Shown: positions 1 through 5,649, numbered from the stretch's first letter. The stretch: DNA of 6,735 bases from Frankiales bacterium (GCA_025464915.1 JAODNF010000273.1:1-6735); one strand, 5' to 3'. Numbers and translations are program-made. The notes: generated by a model not told the origin, from the sequence alone.

Positions 1-269
1 GACTCGGCATACCTGCTGGGTCGGGAGTACGCGATCGCGTCGGCCTGCGTGACGGCCTCGGGAGGTCTCTCGCCCTCGACCGTCGCCTGGTAGCTCACCT
101 CGATCCGGCCCAGCGGCGCCGTGAAGACGTGCGCCGGCCCGGAGCCCGGCATGTCGACCACGCGGCAGCCGATGTCGCCGGTGTCCCCGACGACCACGAG
201 GGACCCCGAGGCAGCCGGATCGGTGACGGCCACCTGGAGCACGACCTCGGAGGGCTCGTCGACGCGCAT
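1..269 (-). CDS. Transglutaminase-like family protein, N-terminal fragment
   Basis: This is the first ~89 residues of a protein whose C-terminal part lies beyond the left edge. The visible part is a beta-rich N-terminal domain. It opens MRVDEPSEVVLQVAV, passes through a segment ending VSYQATVEG, and ends AIAYSRPSRYAE. The [Y/L]xRPSRY(C/A)ES-type segment after a beta-sandwich is what I recall from actinobacterial transglutaminase-like proteins (COG1305 type), in which the Cys-His-Asp domain follows; that catalytic domain is not in this window. The canonical ATG chosen here (codon 269-267) has no good Shine-Dalgarno. The frame is open further upstream and includes IRRTVASRLV, which also looks like family sequence. 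The true start may therefore be a CTG at 302-300, overlapping the stop of the upstream gene as CTGA, or the next codon ATC. The gene is probably cotranscribed with the 41-residue gene just upstream. Family assignment is by recalled similarity; enzymatic activity cannot be judged. Confidence 0.72.
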   Translation of the reverse strand, partial: MRVDEPSEVVLQVAVTDPAASGSLVVVGDTGDIGCRVVDMPGSGPAHVFTAPLGRIEVSYQATVEGERPPEAVTQADAIAYSRPSRYAE

Positions 270-298
270 GACGAGCCGGGAGGCGACGGTGCGGCGGA

Positions 299-424
299 TC
301 AGGTCTTCGGCTTCTTGTGGTTGATCGTGTCGACGGCTGTCGGCATCGGGGTCTGACCCGTGACCTTCACGTTCTTCGCAGCCTTGGGCTTCTTGGCCTC
401 ACGACCGCCCTTGTCCTTGCTCAT
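299..424 (-). CDS. Small basic protein of 41 residues, unknown function
   Basis: A complete short reading frame starts at ATG 424-422 and stops at TGA 301-299. Before the start is TGAGGT, a fair Shine-Dalgarno (plus-strand 431-436), six bases from the ATG. The protein begins MSKDKGGREAKKPKAAKN and ends INHKKPKT. It is very rich in Lys (11 of 41), has no hydrophobic stretch and no Cys, and is probably disordered and cytoplasmic, perhaps nucleic-acid binding. I do not recognise a family. It directly precedes the transglutaminase-like gene, with no gap or a small overlap, so the two are likely one transcript. Support for it being real is the Shine-Dalgarno, the sensible actinobacterial codon use and the tight coupling; function is not inferable. 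Confidence 0.68.
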   Translation of the reverse strand: MSKDKGGREAKKPKAAKNVKVTGQTPMPTAVDTINHKKPKT

Positions 425-732
425 GATGTGACCTCACTGCTGCTGTGCGCGGGAGTGCAAGGGGGTGGAACCGTCATCCTCTCACGAACCCGGCGCTGCG
501 GAGCGGACAGCGGGCGCACGTCCGGCTACGCTGGGGAGCGGCGCAGCTCTGGAGCAACCCCGACCGGCGCCGGCACGTCGCACGTCGTGGAGCCGGTCGA
601 CCTGGCGAACGCGACAGGGACGGGACCAGCGGCCAAGACCGGCCAAGACGGCCACCCGGCGATCCCCGTCACGGCACGGCGCGTGAGCACCAGCGCCTCG
701 GCCTCTCGCCCGGGGTCGTCGACAGGAGGAAC
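425..732. other. Gene-free divergent intergenic region
   Basis: About 308 bases separate the two divergent transcripts. Reading frames are open across it in several phases, but their translations are Arg/Pro/Gly-rich and mutually shadowing, and none has a convincing ribosome site, so I call no gene. It must hold promoters for both the minus-strand small gene and the SNF2 gene, but no clear -35/-10 pair stands out. Visible details are a tandem 10-base repeat (cggccaagac twice, 630-649), a repeated CACGTCG (574-580 and 581-587), and a 10-base palindrome CCGGCGCCGG (564-573). None matches an operator I know. Confidence 0.5.
724..729 (+). promoter_or_regulatory. Shine-Dalgarno AGGAGG setting the SNF2 gene start
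   Basis: AGGAGG lies three bases before GTG 733. The spacing is short, but this is the strongest ribosome site in the region. It marks GTG 733 as the start, rather than a GTG near 445 that would add 96 Arg-rich, non-conserved-looking residues. Confidence 0.7.
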
Positions 733-2865
733 GTGGCCACACGAGGCGGGCGCCGACAGGGCGCTCCCCGGTCCGGCGGGGCCCGACCGGCGTCCCGACC
801 GGCGCAGCGCGAGACCGGGCTCATCGCCGTCCTCGCCAAGGCCGTGCGAGACGTCGAGCTGGCCGTCCAGCGCGGCCGGGTCGGTCCGAGCGTCCGCACC
901 ACGTTCCAGGTCGTCGCGCTGCTCGTCCGTGAGGAGCGCGGCCGCGTCAAGACCGAGGCGATCAGCGAGGCCGCCCGCGCCGACAAGATGAAGCGCATCG
1001 ACGCCGTGGCGACCGTCCTGGCCCGCACCGCGGCCCGCGACGGGACGCTGCTCAGCCTGCTGGCCGAGGACGCCCCGCTGCTCGACGGCGCCCGGACCCT
1101 GATGCACGAGATGTACCAGAAGGCCGGTCTCGAGACGCCCGAGGAGCCGGTGGAGAAGGCCGCCCCCCAGGCGACGGCCAAGGTGGACCGGCAGGTCGTG
1201 CCGCAGTCGGTGATCTCGCGGCGGCTCGCGAACCCCTTCATGGAGCCCGACTACGAGGCCGTCCCGGCGATGCGCCGACCGGCCACCAGGATGCTGTCGA
1301 CGTGGGAGCTCCTCGGTCCCCTGCTGCGGTCGTTCGAGGAGGCCAGCGGCGGCGCGATCTCCTGCATGGAGCTGCCACCGCCCGGACCGCTGAAGGTCGG
1401 GGACGGCCTGGAGCTCATGCCGCACCAGTCGCAGGTCGTCGAGGCGGCCGCCGAGGGGCATCGCACCTTCCTGCTCGCCGACGAGCCGGGCCTCGGCAAG
1501 ACCGCGCAGGCGCTGCTCGCCGCCAAGGCCGCCGACGCCTTTCCGCTGCTCGCGGTCGTCCCCAACGTCGTCAAGACCAACTGGGCACGCGAGGCCGGCA
1601 TCTGGACGCCGCACCACCCGGCGACGGTCATCCACGGGGACGGCGACGAGATCGACGCGTTCTCCGACATCGTCATCGTCAACTACGAGGTGCTCGACCG
1701 GCACGTCGGCTGGCTCGGCAAGCTCGGGTTCCGGGCGATGGTCGTGGACGAGGCGCACTTCATCAAGAACAAGTCCTCGCAGCGGTCACGGCACGTGCTC
1801 GAGCTCTCGGAGCAGCTCCGCAAGCGGACCATGCGACCGCTGCTCATGGCGCTCACTGGCACACCGCTCATCAACGACGTCGAGGACTTCCTCGCCATCT
1901 GGGAGTTCCTCGGCTGGATCGACGGCAAGGAGCCGACGAGCGAGCTGATGGCCGAGCTCGAGGACATCGGCCTCACTCCCGTGGACAGCGAGTTCTACCC
2001 GCAGGCTCGTGAAGCCGTCATCGACATGGGCATCGTGCGCCGCCGCAAGATCGACGTGGCCAAGGACATCCCGGCGCGCAGGATCGCCGACATCCCGGTC
2101 GAGCTCGACGGCGCTCTCGGCCGCTCCATCAAGGAGGCCGAGCGCACGCTGGCCCGTCGCCTGGTCAAGAGGTACGAGAGCGCTCTCGCCGCCCGCGACG
2201 CGGGCGTGCAGGTCACCGGCGTCGACCACGCCCTGGTGCGCCAGGTCTGCACCTGGGAGCGGCGCGACGCCGACGAGGCCGACACCGGCGACAACGTCTT
2301 CACGATGATGCGGACCATCGGCCAGGCCAAGGCGGTGCTCGCCGCCGACTACGCGGCCCAGCTCGCCCGCAACGTGGGCAAGGTGGTGTTCTTCGCCAAG
2401 CACATCGACGTCATGGACGCCGCTGAGGCGACCTTCGCCCAGCGCGGCCTGGGTTACTCCTCGATCCGTGGCGACCAGACCCCCAAGGCGCGCACGGCCG
2501 CGATCGACTCCTTCACCAACGACCCGGCGACGCAGATCATCGTCTGCTCGCTCCAGGCGGCGGGTGTCGGCATCAACCTGCAGGTCTCCTCGAACGTGGT
2601 CCTCGCGGAGCTGTCCTGGACCGATGCCGAGCAGACCCAGGCCATCGACCGCGTCCACCGCATCGGTCAGGACCAGCCGGTGACGGCGTGGCGAATCATC
2701 GCCGCGCAGACGATCGACGCCCGCATCGCCGAGCTCATCAGCGACAAGGCCGGCCTGGCCGCCCGCGCCCTGGACGGCTCCGACGAGGCGGTCGCGAAGT
2801 CCGTCGACATCCAGCTCGAAGCCCTCATCACCCTCCTCACGGACGCGCTGGTCAGCAAGGAGTAG
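733..2865 (+). CDS. SNF2-family DEAH-box ATPase/helicase-like protein
   Basis: A 710-residue superfamily 2 ATPase of the SNF2/Rad54 type, expected to translocate on DNA using ATP; its target is unknown. Residues 1-30 are basic and low-complexity. About 31-215 form a mostly helical N-terminal region I cannot assign. The RecA-like core follows: MPHQ near 232, Walker A DEPGLGKT (250-257), segment PNVVKTNW, DEAH box (339-342), LTGTP (374-378), VVFFAKHIDVMD starting the second lobe, AAGVGIN (around 611) and DRVHRIGQ (639-646, arginine finger R643). All catalytic motifs are intact. The DExx-to-LTGTP layout and RVHRIGQ are diagnostic of SNF2 proteins and resemble the compact SMARCAL1/RapA-like group. 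There is no SWIM zinc finger, HNH, HARP or nuclease domain. No restriction, methylase or phage-defence gene adjoins it. It is followed after three bases by a DUF2277 gene, whose Shine-Dalgarno lies in this gene's last codons. The start is GTG, set by AGGAGG at 724. Confidence 0.93.
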   Translation: MATRGGRRQGAPRSGGARPASRPAQRETGLIAVLAKAVRDVELAVQRGRVGPSVRTTFQVVALLVREERGRVKTEAISEAARADKMKRIDAVATVLARTAARDGTLLSLLAEDAPLLDGARTLMHEMYQKAGLETPEEPVEKAAPQATAKVDRQVVPQSVISRRLANPFMEPDYEAVPAMRRPATRMLSTWELLGPLLRSFEEASGGAISCMELPPPGPLKVGDGLELMPHQSQVVEAAAEGHRTFLLADEPGLGKTAQALLAAKAADAFPLLAVVPNVVKTNWAREAGIWTPHHPATVIHGDGDEIDAFSDIVIVNYEVLDRHVGWLGKLGFRAMVVDEAHFIKNKSSQRSRHVLELSEQLRKRTMRPLLMALTGTPLINDVEDFLAIWEFLGWIDGKEPTSELMAELEDIGLTPVDSEFYPQAREAVIDMGIVRRRKIDVAKDIPARRIADIPVELDGALGRSIKEAERTLARRLVKRYESALAARDAGVQVTGVDHALVRQVCTWERRDADEADTGDNVFTMMRTIGQAKAVLAADYAAQLARNVGKVVFFAKHIDVMDAAEATFAQRGLGYSSIRGDQTPKARTAAIDSFTNDPATQIIVCSLQAAGVGINLQVSSNVVLAELSWTDAEQTQAIDRVHRIGQDQPVTAWRIIAAQTIDARIAELISDKAGLAARALDGSDEAVAKSVDIQLEALITLLTDALVSKE
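2857..2862 (+). promoter_or_regulatory. Shine-Dalgarno AAGGAG inside the SNF2 gene end
   Basis: AAGGAG spans the last two sense codons of the SNF2 gene, directly before its TAG stop, and lies six bases from the ATG of the DUF2277 gene. This is near-ideal spacing and fixes that start. It implies translational coupling or re-initiation. Confidence 0.75.
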
Positions 2866-2868
2866 GAC

Positions 2869-3138
2869 ATGTGCCGCAGCATCAAGCCGCTCAACAACTT
2901 CGAGCCCCCCACCACGGACGACGAGGTGCGGGCTGCCGCGCTGCAGTACGTCCGCAAGATCAGCGGCGCGGCCAAGCCGGCCTCCGTCAACGAGGCCGCG
3001 TTCGCGGCGGCGGTGGCGCAGGTCGCCGAGGCCTCCCGCGTGCTGCTCGACAGCCTCGTCACGACCGCGCCGCCCAAGAACCGCGAGGTCGAGGCCCTCA
3101 AGGCCAAGGCCCGCGCCGAGGCCCGCTACGGCTCCTGA
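2869..3138 (+). CDS. DUF2277 family protein
   Basis: An 89-residue cytoplasmic protein of unknown function, full length for the family. The start MCRSIKPLNNFEPP, the block AAALQYVRKISG, and the C-terminal LLDSLVTTAPPKNREVE with a Lys/Ala/Arg-rich tail are the recognised pattern of DUF2277 (PF10041), widespread in actinobacteria. It should be a small helical protein; the conserved Cys2 and the TTAPP turn are the notable features. It sits three bases after the SNF2 gene and shares its transcript. The pairing may be functional or merely local; DUF2277 genes occur in many contexts. It ends 8 bases from the stop of the convergent PRC-barrel gene. Confidence 0.92.
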   Translation: MCRSIKPLNNFEPPTTDDEVRAAALQYVRKISGAAKPASVNEAAFAAAVAQVAEASRVLLDSLVTTAPPKNREVEALKAKARAEARYGS

Positions 3139-3146
3139 CGGGCTGA

Positions 3147-3476
3147 CTAGGCGATCTTGGGGACCGGGCCGAGATCGGCCACCTGGCTGCGTACCTCGCC
3201 ATCGGTCAGCTGGAGGTCCGCCCAGGGCAGGTAGCGGGTGCCACGCGTCAGGCGAGCGACCCCGGCGGCCACCAGCCACGGGCCCTGCGCGTCGTAGCGG
3301 TCGTACCCGAGGCGCGCGGCCAGCGCCCGCCGGCCGACGACCAGGCCCTCGATGCGGAGCGCAGCGAAGGCCCCGAGGATCGGGCCGTCCTGCACCAGCC
3401 GCACGTCGAGGACGCGGCCGAGGTCCTCACCACCCGGTCCCACGACCGGGAGCCCGAGCAGATCAGCGCCTCGCAT
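3147..3476 (-). CDS. PRC-barrel domain protein (second of the pair)
   Basis: A 109-residue soluble protein and the last gene of the minus-strand Nramp operon. It starts MRGADLLGLPVVGPGG with EDLGRVLDVRLVQDG following, the usual PRC-barrel opening (a hydrophobic strand, V-V-x-x-x-G, then x-x-G-x-V-x-D-V). It ends the barrel with RYLPWADLQL near residues 81-90, comparable to the R-x-I-P-W-x-x-V strand of the family. PRC barrels are small beta-barrels that bind protein partners, as in photosynthetic reaction centre H subunits and RimM, and occur on some cation transporters; the role here is probably regulatory or assembly, cytoplasmic, and this is inference. ATG 3476-3474 lies inside the upstream PRC gene's end, a 14-base overlap. 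Longer in-frame starts add only an Arg/Ser-rich shadow of the upstream gene. It converges on the DUF2277 gene with an 8-base gap. Confidence 0.8.
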   Translation of the reverse strand: MRGADLLGLPVVGPGGEDLGRVLDVRLVQDGPILGAFAALRIEGLVVGRRALAARLGYDRYDAQGPWLVAAGVARLTRGTRYLPWADLQLTDGEVRSQVADLGPVPKIA

Positions 3477-3855
3477 CGCGCGCCCCCGGGATCCGCTCGA
3501 CGAAGTACGTCCGCGCCCGGTCCTCGTTCTCGTGCACACCGAGCTCGACCCGGGAACGGGCGACCGTGACCTGCGCACCGAGGTCGGTCAGGAGCTCCAT
3601 CCCGATCCGTCCGGGATCCGCCCCGCTGTGCCGGGACAGCGCGTGCGACCAGAACACCAGCCACGAGCCCAGCCTGCCTCCGAGCCGGGGACCGAGGGCC
3701 TGGGGTCCAGTGAGCAGTGCGATGACGTAGGGCGGCGAGCCGTCCTCGGGGACGTGCAGCTCGACGTCGTCGACGTTGCCGACCGCCGCGCCGTCGGTGT
3801 CGACGACCTGCCGGTCGAGCAGGTGCAGCGCGAGGTCGCGCACGCGGCCGGTCAC
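3463..3855 (-). CDS. PRC-barrel domain protein (first of the pair)
   Basis: A 130-residue soluble protein. Residues 9-33 (LHLLDRQVVDTDG then AAVGNVDDVEL) are a textbook PRC-barrel N-terminus with the V-V-D-x-D-G turn and G-x-V-x-D-V strand. The middle (residues 45-75) is Gly-rich with a hydrophobic patch (WLVFWSHAL), and the C-terminus contains another strand (QVTVARSRVEL) followed by an acidic/basic tail. There is no signal peptide or clear membrane helix. The GTG start (3855-3853) shares bases with the TGA of the transporter gene (GTGA overlap), so translation is coupled to the Nramp protein. The neighbouring smaller PRC protein is distinct in sequence, so the two may form a hetero-oligomer under the transporter; that is inference. 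Confidence 0.8.
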   Translation of the reverse strand: MTGRVRDLALHLLDRQVVDTDGAAVGNVDDVELHVPEDGSPPYVIALLTGPQALGPRLGGRLGSWLVFWSHALSRHSGADPGRIGMELLTDLGAQVTVARSRVELGVHENEDRARTYFVERIPGARDARR

Positions 3856-5081
3856 TGGCCGGCCTTGGTGGCGATCATGAGCGGGATGGCGGCGAACGCG
3901 ACGACCGTCAGGAGCACGAGGTAGACGGACGCGAGGGCGTTCACCACCCGCCCGTTCACAGACTCCCCCATGTAGTCGGGGTCGTTCGCCACGACCAGGA
4001 TCGGCAGGTAGGTAAGCGGCAGGGCGACGGCCGAGAACACCAGGCTGTACTCGGTGACCTTGACCGGGTCCAACGTGGTGAGGATGAGCATCGCGCCGAG
4101 GACGACGGAGATCAGGACGACGGCGTGGAAGCGCGCCGCCTCGCGAGGAGCGGTGCGCTTGCCCCACTGCCAGCCGAGGTACTGGGACAGCGAGTAGCCC
4201 GTCGACAGCGCGGTCTCGAGCGCTGCGCCGAAGGTCGCGGCCACGAACCCGACGATGAGGAACGCCAGCCCGACCTTGCCCAGTGAGAGGACCACCGGCA
4301 GGGCGACCTGGTCGAGGTGGTCCACGCCGATGCCCTGCGGGAGCAGGACGAGGGTCGCGCAGGCGGCGATCGCCAGCGACAGCAGGCCGCCGAGCGGGAA
4401 CCCGAGGTAGACGTTGAGCCGCTCCGTCCTGAGGTCCTTGCGCGACCAGCCCTCCTCGACCGCTCCGGAGGAGAAGAAGAAGACCTCGTAGGGCGTCATG
4501 GCCGCGCCGAACAGCGAGACCGCGTAGAAGAGGTAGGTCGGGTGACCCTCGCCGTCCGGGACCGACGGGTGGGTGGCCTGGCGGAGCAGCTCGCTCCAGT
4601 CCGGCCCGAGCTGCCAGAGGGCGACGGCGAACGCCAGCAGGGCGAGGCCCGCCAGGCCGAAGGCCTGCTCCATCTTCTCGAAGGGCATCCGCCAGATGAC
4701 GAACCACACGAGGAAGGCGACCAGCGGCACGAACAGCAGGTAGCTGACGCTGGTCGCGAGCTCGAGAGCGAGCGCGACACCGCCGACCTCGGCCGCCAGC
4801 GTCAGGAACGTGACGAACGTCGAGGCGACGAGGTTGGCCAGGCCGGCGCGTGGCCCCAGCCGCTCCCTGACGAGGTCGAAGGTGCCGCGCCCCGTCACCG
4901 CGGCGACCCGGCCGCTCATGTCGGCGAACAGGCAGATGCCGACGACGCCGATGACGACGACCCAGGCGAGGCTCAGGCCGAACCGGGCACCCACGACCGC
5001 GTTCGCGACCAGGTCACCGATGTCGACGAAGCCGCCGATGGCGGTGAGGATCCCGAGGAAGACCTTCAGCACGACCTTCAC
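3852..5081 (-). CDS. Nramp-family (SLC11-like) divalent cation transporter, divergent
   Basis: A 409-residue inner-membrane protein with about 11 predicted helices, as in bacterial Nramp/MntH proteins. Helix 1 carries FLGILTAIGGFVDIGDLVAN then GARFGLSLAW, which aligns by eye with the Nramp segment around DPGN and GAQFGYSLLW. Helix 6 carries FGAAMTPYEVFFFSSGAVE, which aligns with the GATVMPHNLYLHSS segment. Metal-site positions therefore differ: D20 is kept, but Asn becomes D23, Met becomes T196, His becomes Y198, and E199 is added. In helix 3, TLAAEV keeps E98, but the preceding Asp of the usual TDLAEV is L95. These changes remove the soft Met ligand and part of the proton route, so transition-metal/proton symport cannot be assumed; a harder cation such as Mg2+ is possible by analogy with Nramp-related Mg transporters. 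GTG start, GTGA overlaps with both neighbours. Calling it mntH would be misleading. Confidence 0.88.
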   Translation of the reverse strand: MKVVLKVFLGILTAIGGFVDIGDLVANAVVGARFGLSLAWVVVIGVVGICLFADMSGRVAAVTGRGTFDLVRERLGPRAGLANLVASTFVTFLTLAAEVGGVALALELATSVSYLLFVPLVAFLVWFVIWRMPFEKMEQAFGLAGLALLAFAVALWQLGPDWSELLRQATHPSVPDGEGHPTYLFYAVSLFGAAMTPYEVFFFSSGAVEEGWSRKDLRTERLNVYLGFPLGGLLSLAIAACATLVLLPQGIGVDHLDQVALPVVLSLGKVGLAFLIVGFVAATFGAALETALSTGYSLSQYLGWQWGKRTAPREAARFHAVVLISVVLGAMLILTTLDPVKVTEYSLVFSAVALPLTYLPILVVANDPDYMGESVNGRVVNALASVYLVLLTVVAFAAIPLMIATKAGQ

Positions 5082-5503
5082 TGGAAGTGCTCCGCGAGGA
5101 ACCGGAGCTCGTCCAGCGTCGAGCGCAGCCCGTCGGCCAGGGCCGGCAAGCGGTCGAGGTGCCCGCGCCGGCAGGCGATCCGCATCTGCGACAGGCCGGT
5201 CGTGGCGGACGCGAGCAGGTCGTCGACGGTGCCCTTCAACCGGTCGGCCGCGGCGTTCGGCGGCTGGACACCGTCGAACGTCGACTGCACGGCCAGCGCG
5301 TCCTTCTCCGCGTTCCCGATGAGGACCGAGAGGTAGGGCTCGCCGGCCTTGTGCCGGCGGGCTGCGTCCGCCCCCAGGATCGCCGTCGACAGCGAGGAGG
5401 CGACCGCCTTGGCCGTGTTGCCGGCCTTCAGCTCGTAGTCGCGGTCGTTGAAGGACGGCGAGACGCAGCCGGCGACCAGGACGAGGACGAGCAGCCTCCT
5501 CAC
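5078..5503 (-). CDS. Putative lipoprotein of the Nramp operon
   Basis: A 141-residue exported protein, unrecognised family. It begins with two Arg then the hydrophobic LLVLVLVAGC; the VAGC lipobox puts the lipidated Cys at residue 13, so it should be anchored on the outer face of the cytoplasmic membrane. The mature part is polar and predicted helical throughout, with an ELKAGNTAKAVASSLSTAIL segment, a helix carrying AEKDALAVQSTFDG, a PPNAAADRLKG turn, and a C-terminal helix ending RFLAEHFQ. It looks like a helical bundle. One more Cys (111) is present; there is no His/Met-rich metal motif. The GTG start (5503-5501) overlaps the upstream stop as GTGA, and its own stop overlaps the transporter start the same way. 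The signal is short; an in-frame ATG at 5566-5564 would add a 21-residue Arg/Ala-rich extension but has a poorer fit. It is likely an extracellular partner of the transporter. Confidence 0.78.
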   Translation of the reverse strand: MRRLLVLVLVAGCVSPSFNDRDYELKAGNTAKAVASSLSTAILGADAARRHKAGEPYLSVLIGNAEKDALAVQSTFDGVQPPNAAADRLKGTVDDLLASATTGLSQMRIACRRGHLDRLPALADGLRSTLDELRFLAEHFQ

Positions 5504-5595
5504 CGGGGGCCGTGCCGCAGCACGAGCACCGCGAGCACGCCCACCAGCAGCCCGAGCTGCAGCCATGCCCCCGCCAGCACGAACCCCTGGTTCAT
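5500..5595 (-). CDS. 31-residue single-helix membrane protein, first gene of the Nramp operon
   Basis: A very short gene starting ATG 5595-5593, with GGGGGAGA (plus-strand 5604-5611) eight bases upstream, and ending TGA 5502-5500. The protein is MNQGFVLAGAWLQ, then a continuous hydrophobic run to about residue 27, then RHGPR. That is one transmembrane helix with a positive C-terminal end, so the C-terminus probably faces the cytoplasm. Its stop overlaps the GTG start of the lipoprotein gene (GTGA), which argues it is translated and coupled. I know no family for it. By analogy only, tiny single-helix proteins such as KdpF and MgtS accompany or stabilise cation transporters; here it could be a subunit of the Nramp complex or a leader that sets operon translation. 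Confidence 0.7.
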   Translation of the reverse strand: MNQGFVLAGAWLQLGLLVGVLAVLVLRHGPR

Positions 5596-5603
5596 GCCCG
5601 GGC

Positions 5604-5611
5604 TCTCCCCC
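5604..5611 (-). promoter_or_regulatory. Shine-Dalgarno of the 31-residue gene
   Basis: On the minus strand this reads GGGGGAGA, eight bases before ATG 5595. It is the only clear ribosome site in the five-gene minus-strand operon; the later genes rely on overlapping stop/start codons. It supports the tiny gene as the true first cistron. Confidence 0.6.
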
Positions 5612-5637
5612 AGGCGATCATGAGTGAAACGCGCCTG
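5611..5637. promoter_or_regulatory. Candidate operator: inverted repeat between divergent starts
   Basis: CAGGCG (5611-5616) and CGCCTG (5632-5637) are perfect inverted half-sites separated by 15 bases, with centres 21 bases (two helical turns) apart. They lie in the 61-base gap between the divergent Nramp operon and the HAD gene, next to both ribosome sites. The placement suits a dimeric regulator controlling both sides, but six-base arms in GC-rich DNA can arise by chance. No clear -10/-35 was found. Confidence 0.25.
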
Positions 5638-5641
5638 CGGT

Positions 5642-5649
5642 GGGGAGGG
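5642..5649 (+). promoter_or_regulatory. Shine-Dalgarno setting the beta-phosphoglucomutase start
   Basis: GGGGAGGG lies seven bases before GTG 5657. It selects that start over the in-frame GTG at 5624, which would place the ribosome site inside the coding sequence and add 11 residues unlike the family. Confidence 0.7.

Noticed and set aside
428..437. GTGACCTCAC, an imperfect operator-like palindrome
   Set aside because: It coincides with the Shine-Dalgarno of the 41-residue gene, which explains it; the arms are only four bases.
467..490. GGAAC-like -35 element of an ECF sigma promoter
   Set aside because: No matching CGTC/GTT -10 at the expected 16-18 base spacing.
445..732. N-terminal extension of the SNF2 protein from a GTG at 445
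   Set aside because: The added 96 residues are Arg/Pro/Gly-rich shadow-like sequence, and the AGGAGG before GTG 733 marks a better start.
526..1758. Long open frame of 410 codons on the minus strand opposite the SNF2 gene
   Set aside because: Translation is low-complexity Arg/Leu/Gly/Asp with no family motifs; it is the GC-driven antisense shadow of a gene with clear motifs.
733..2865. SNF2 gene as part of a phage-defence system (DISARM-like or type I restriction-like)
   Set aside because: No methylase, nuclease, PLD or other defence partner in the window; neighbours look like housekeeping genes.
3167..3180. GGCCGAGATCGGCC palindrome near the convergent gene ends, considered as a bidirectional terminator
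   Set aside because: Short stem with no T-run after it, inside the coding end of the second PRC gene; similar palindromes are expected in GC-rich DNA.
1786..3279. 497-codon minus-strand open frame across the SNF2 and DUF2277 genes
   Set aside because: Antisense shadow, biased composition, and it runs through two well-supported plus-strand genes and into a third.
4317..5336. 339-codon plus-strand open frame opposite the Nramp and lipoprotein genes
   Set aside because: Composition is dominated by Glu, Arg, Asp and Gln, mirroring hydrophobic codons on the other strand; no domain, no ribosome site.
5342..5358. GCCGGC-loop-GCCGGC hairpin inside the lipoprotein gene
   Set aside because: Internal to a coding region, no T-run, and expected by chance at this GC content.
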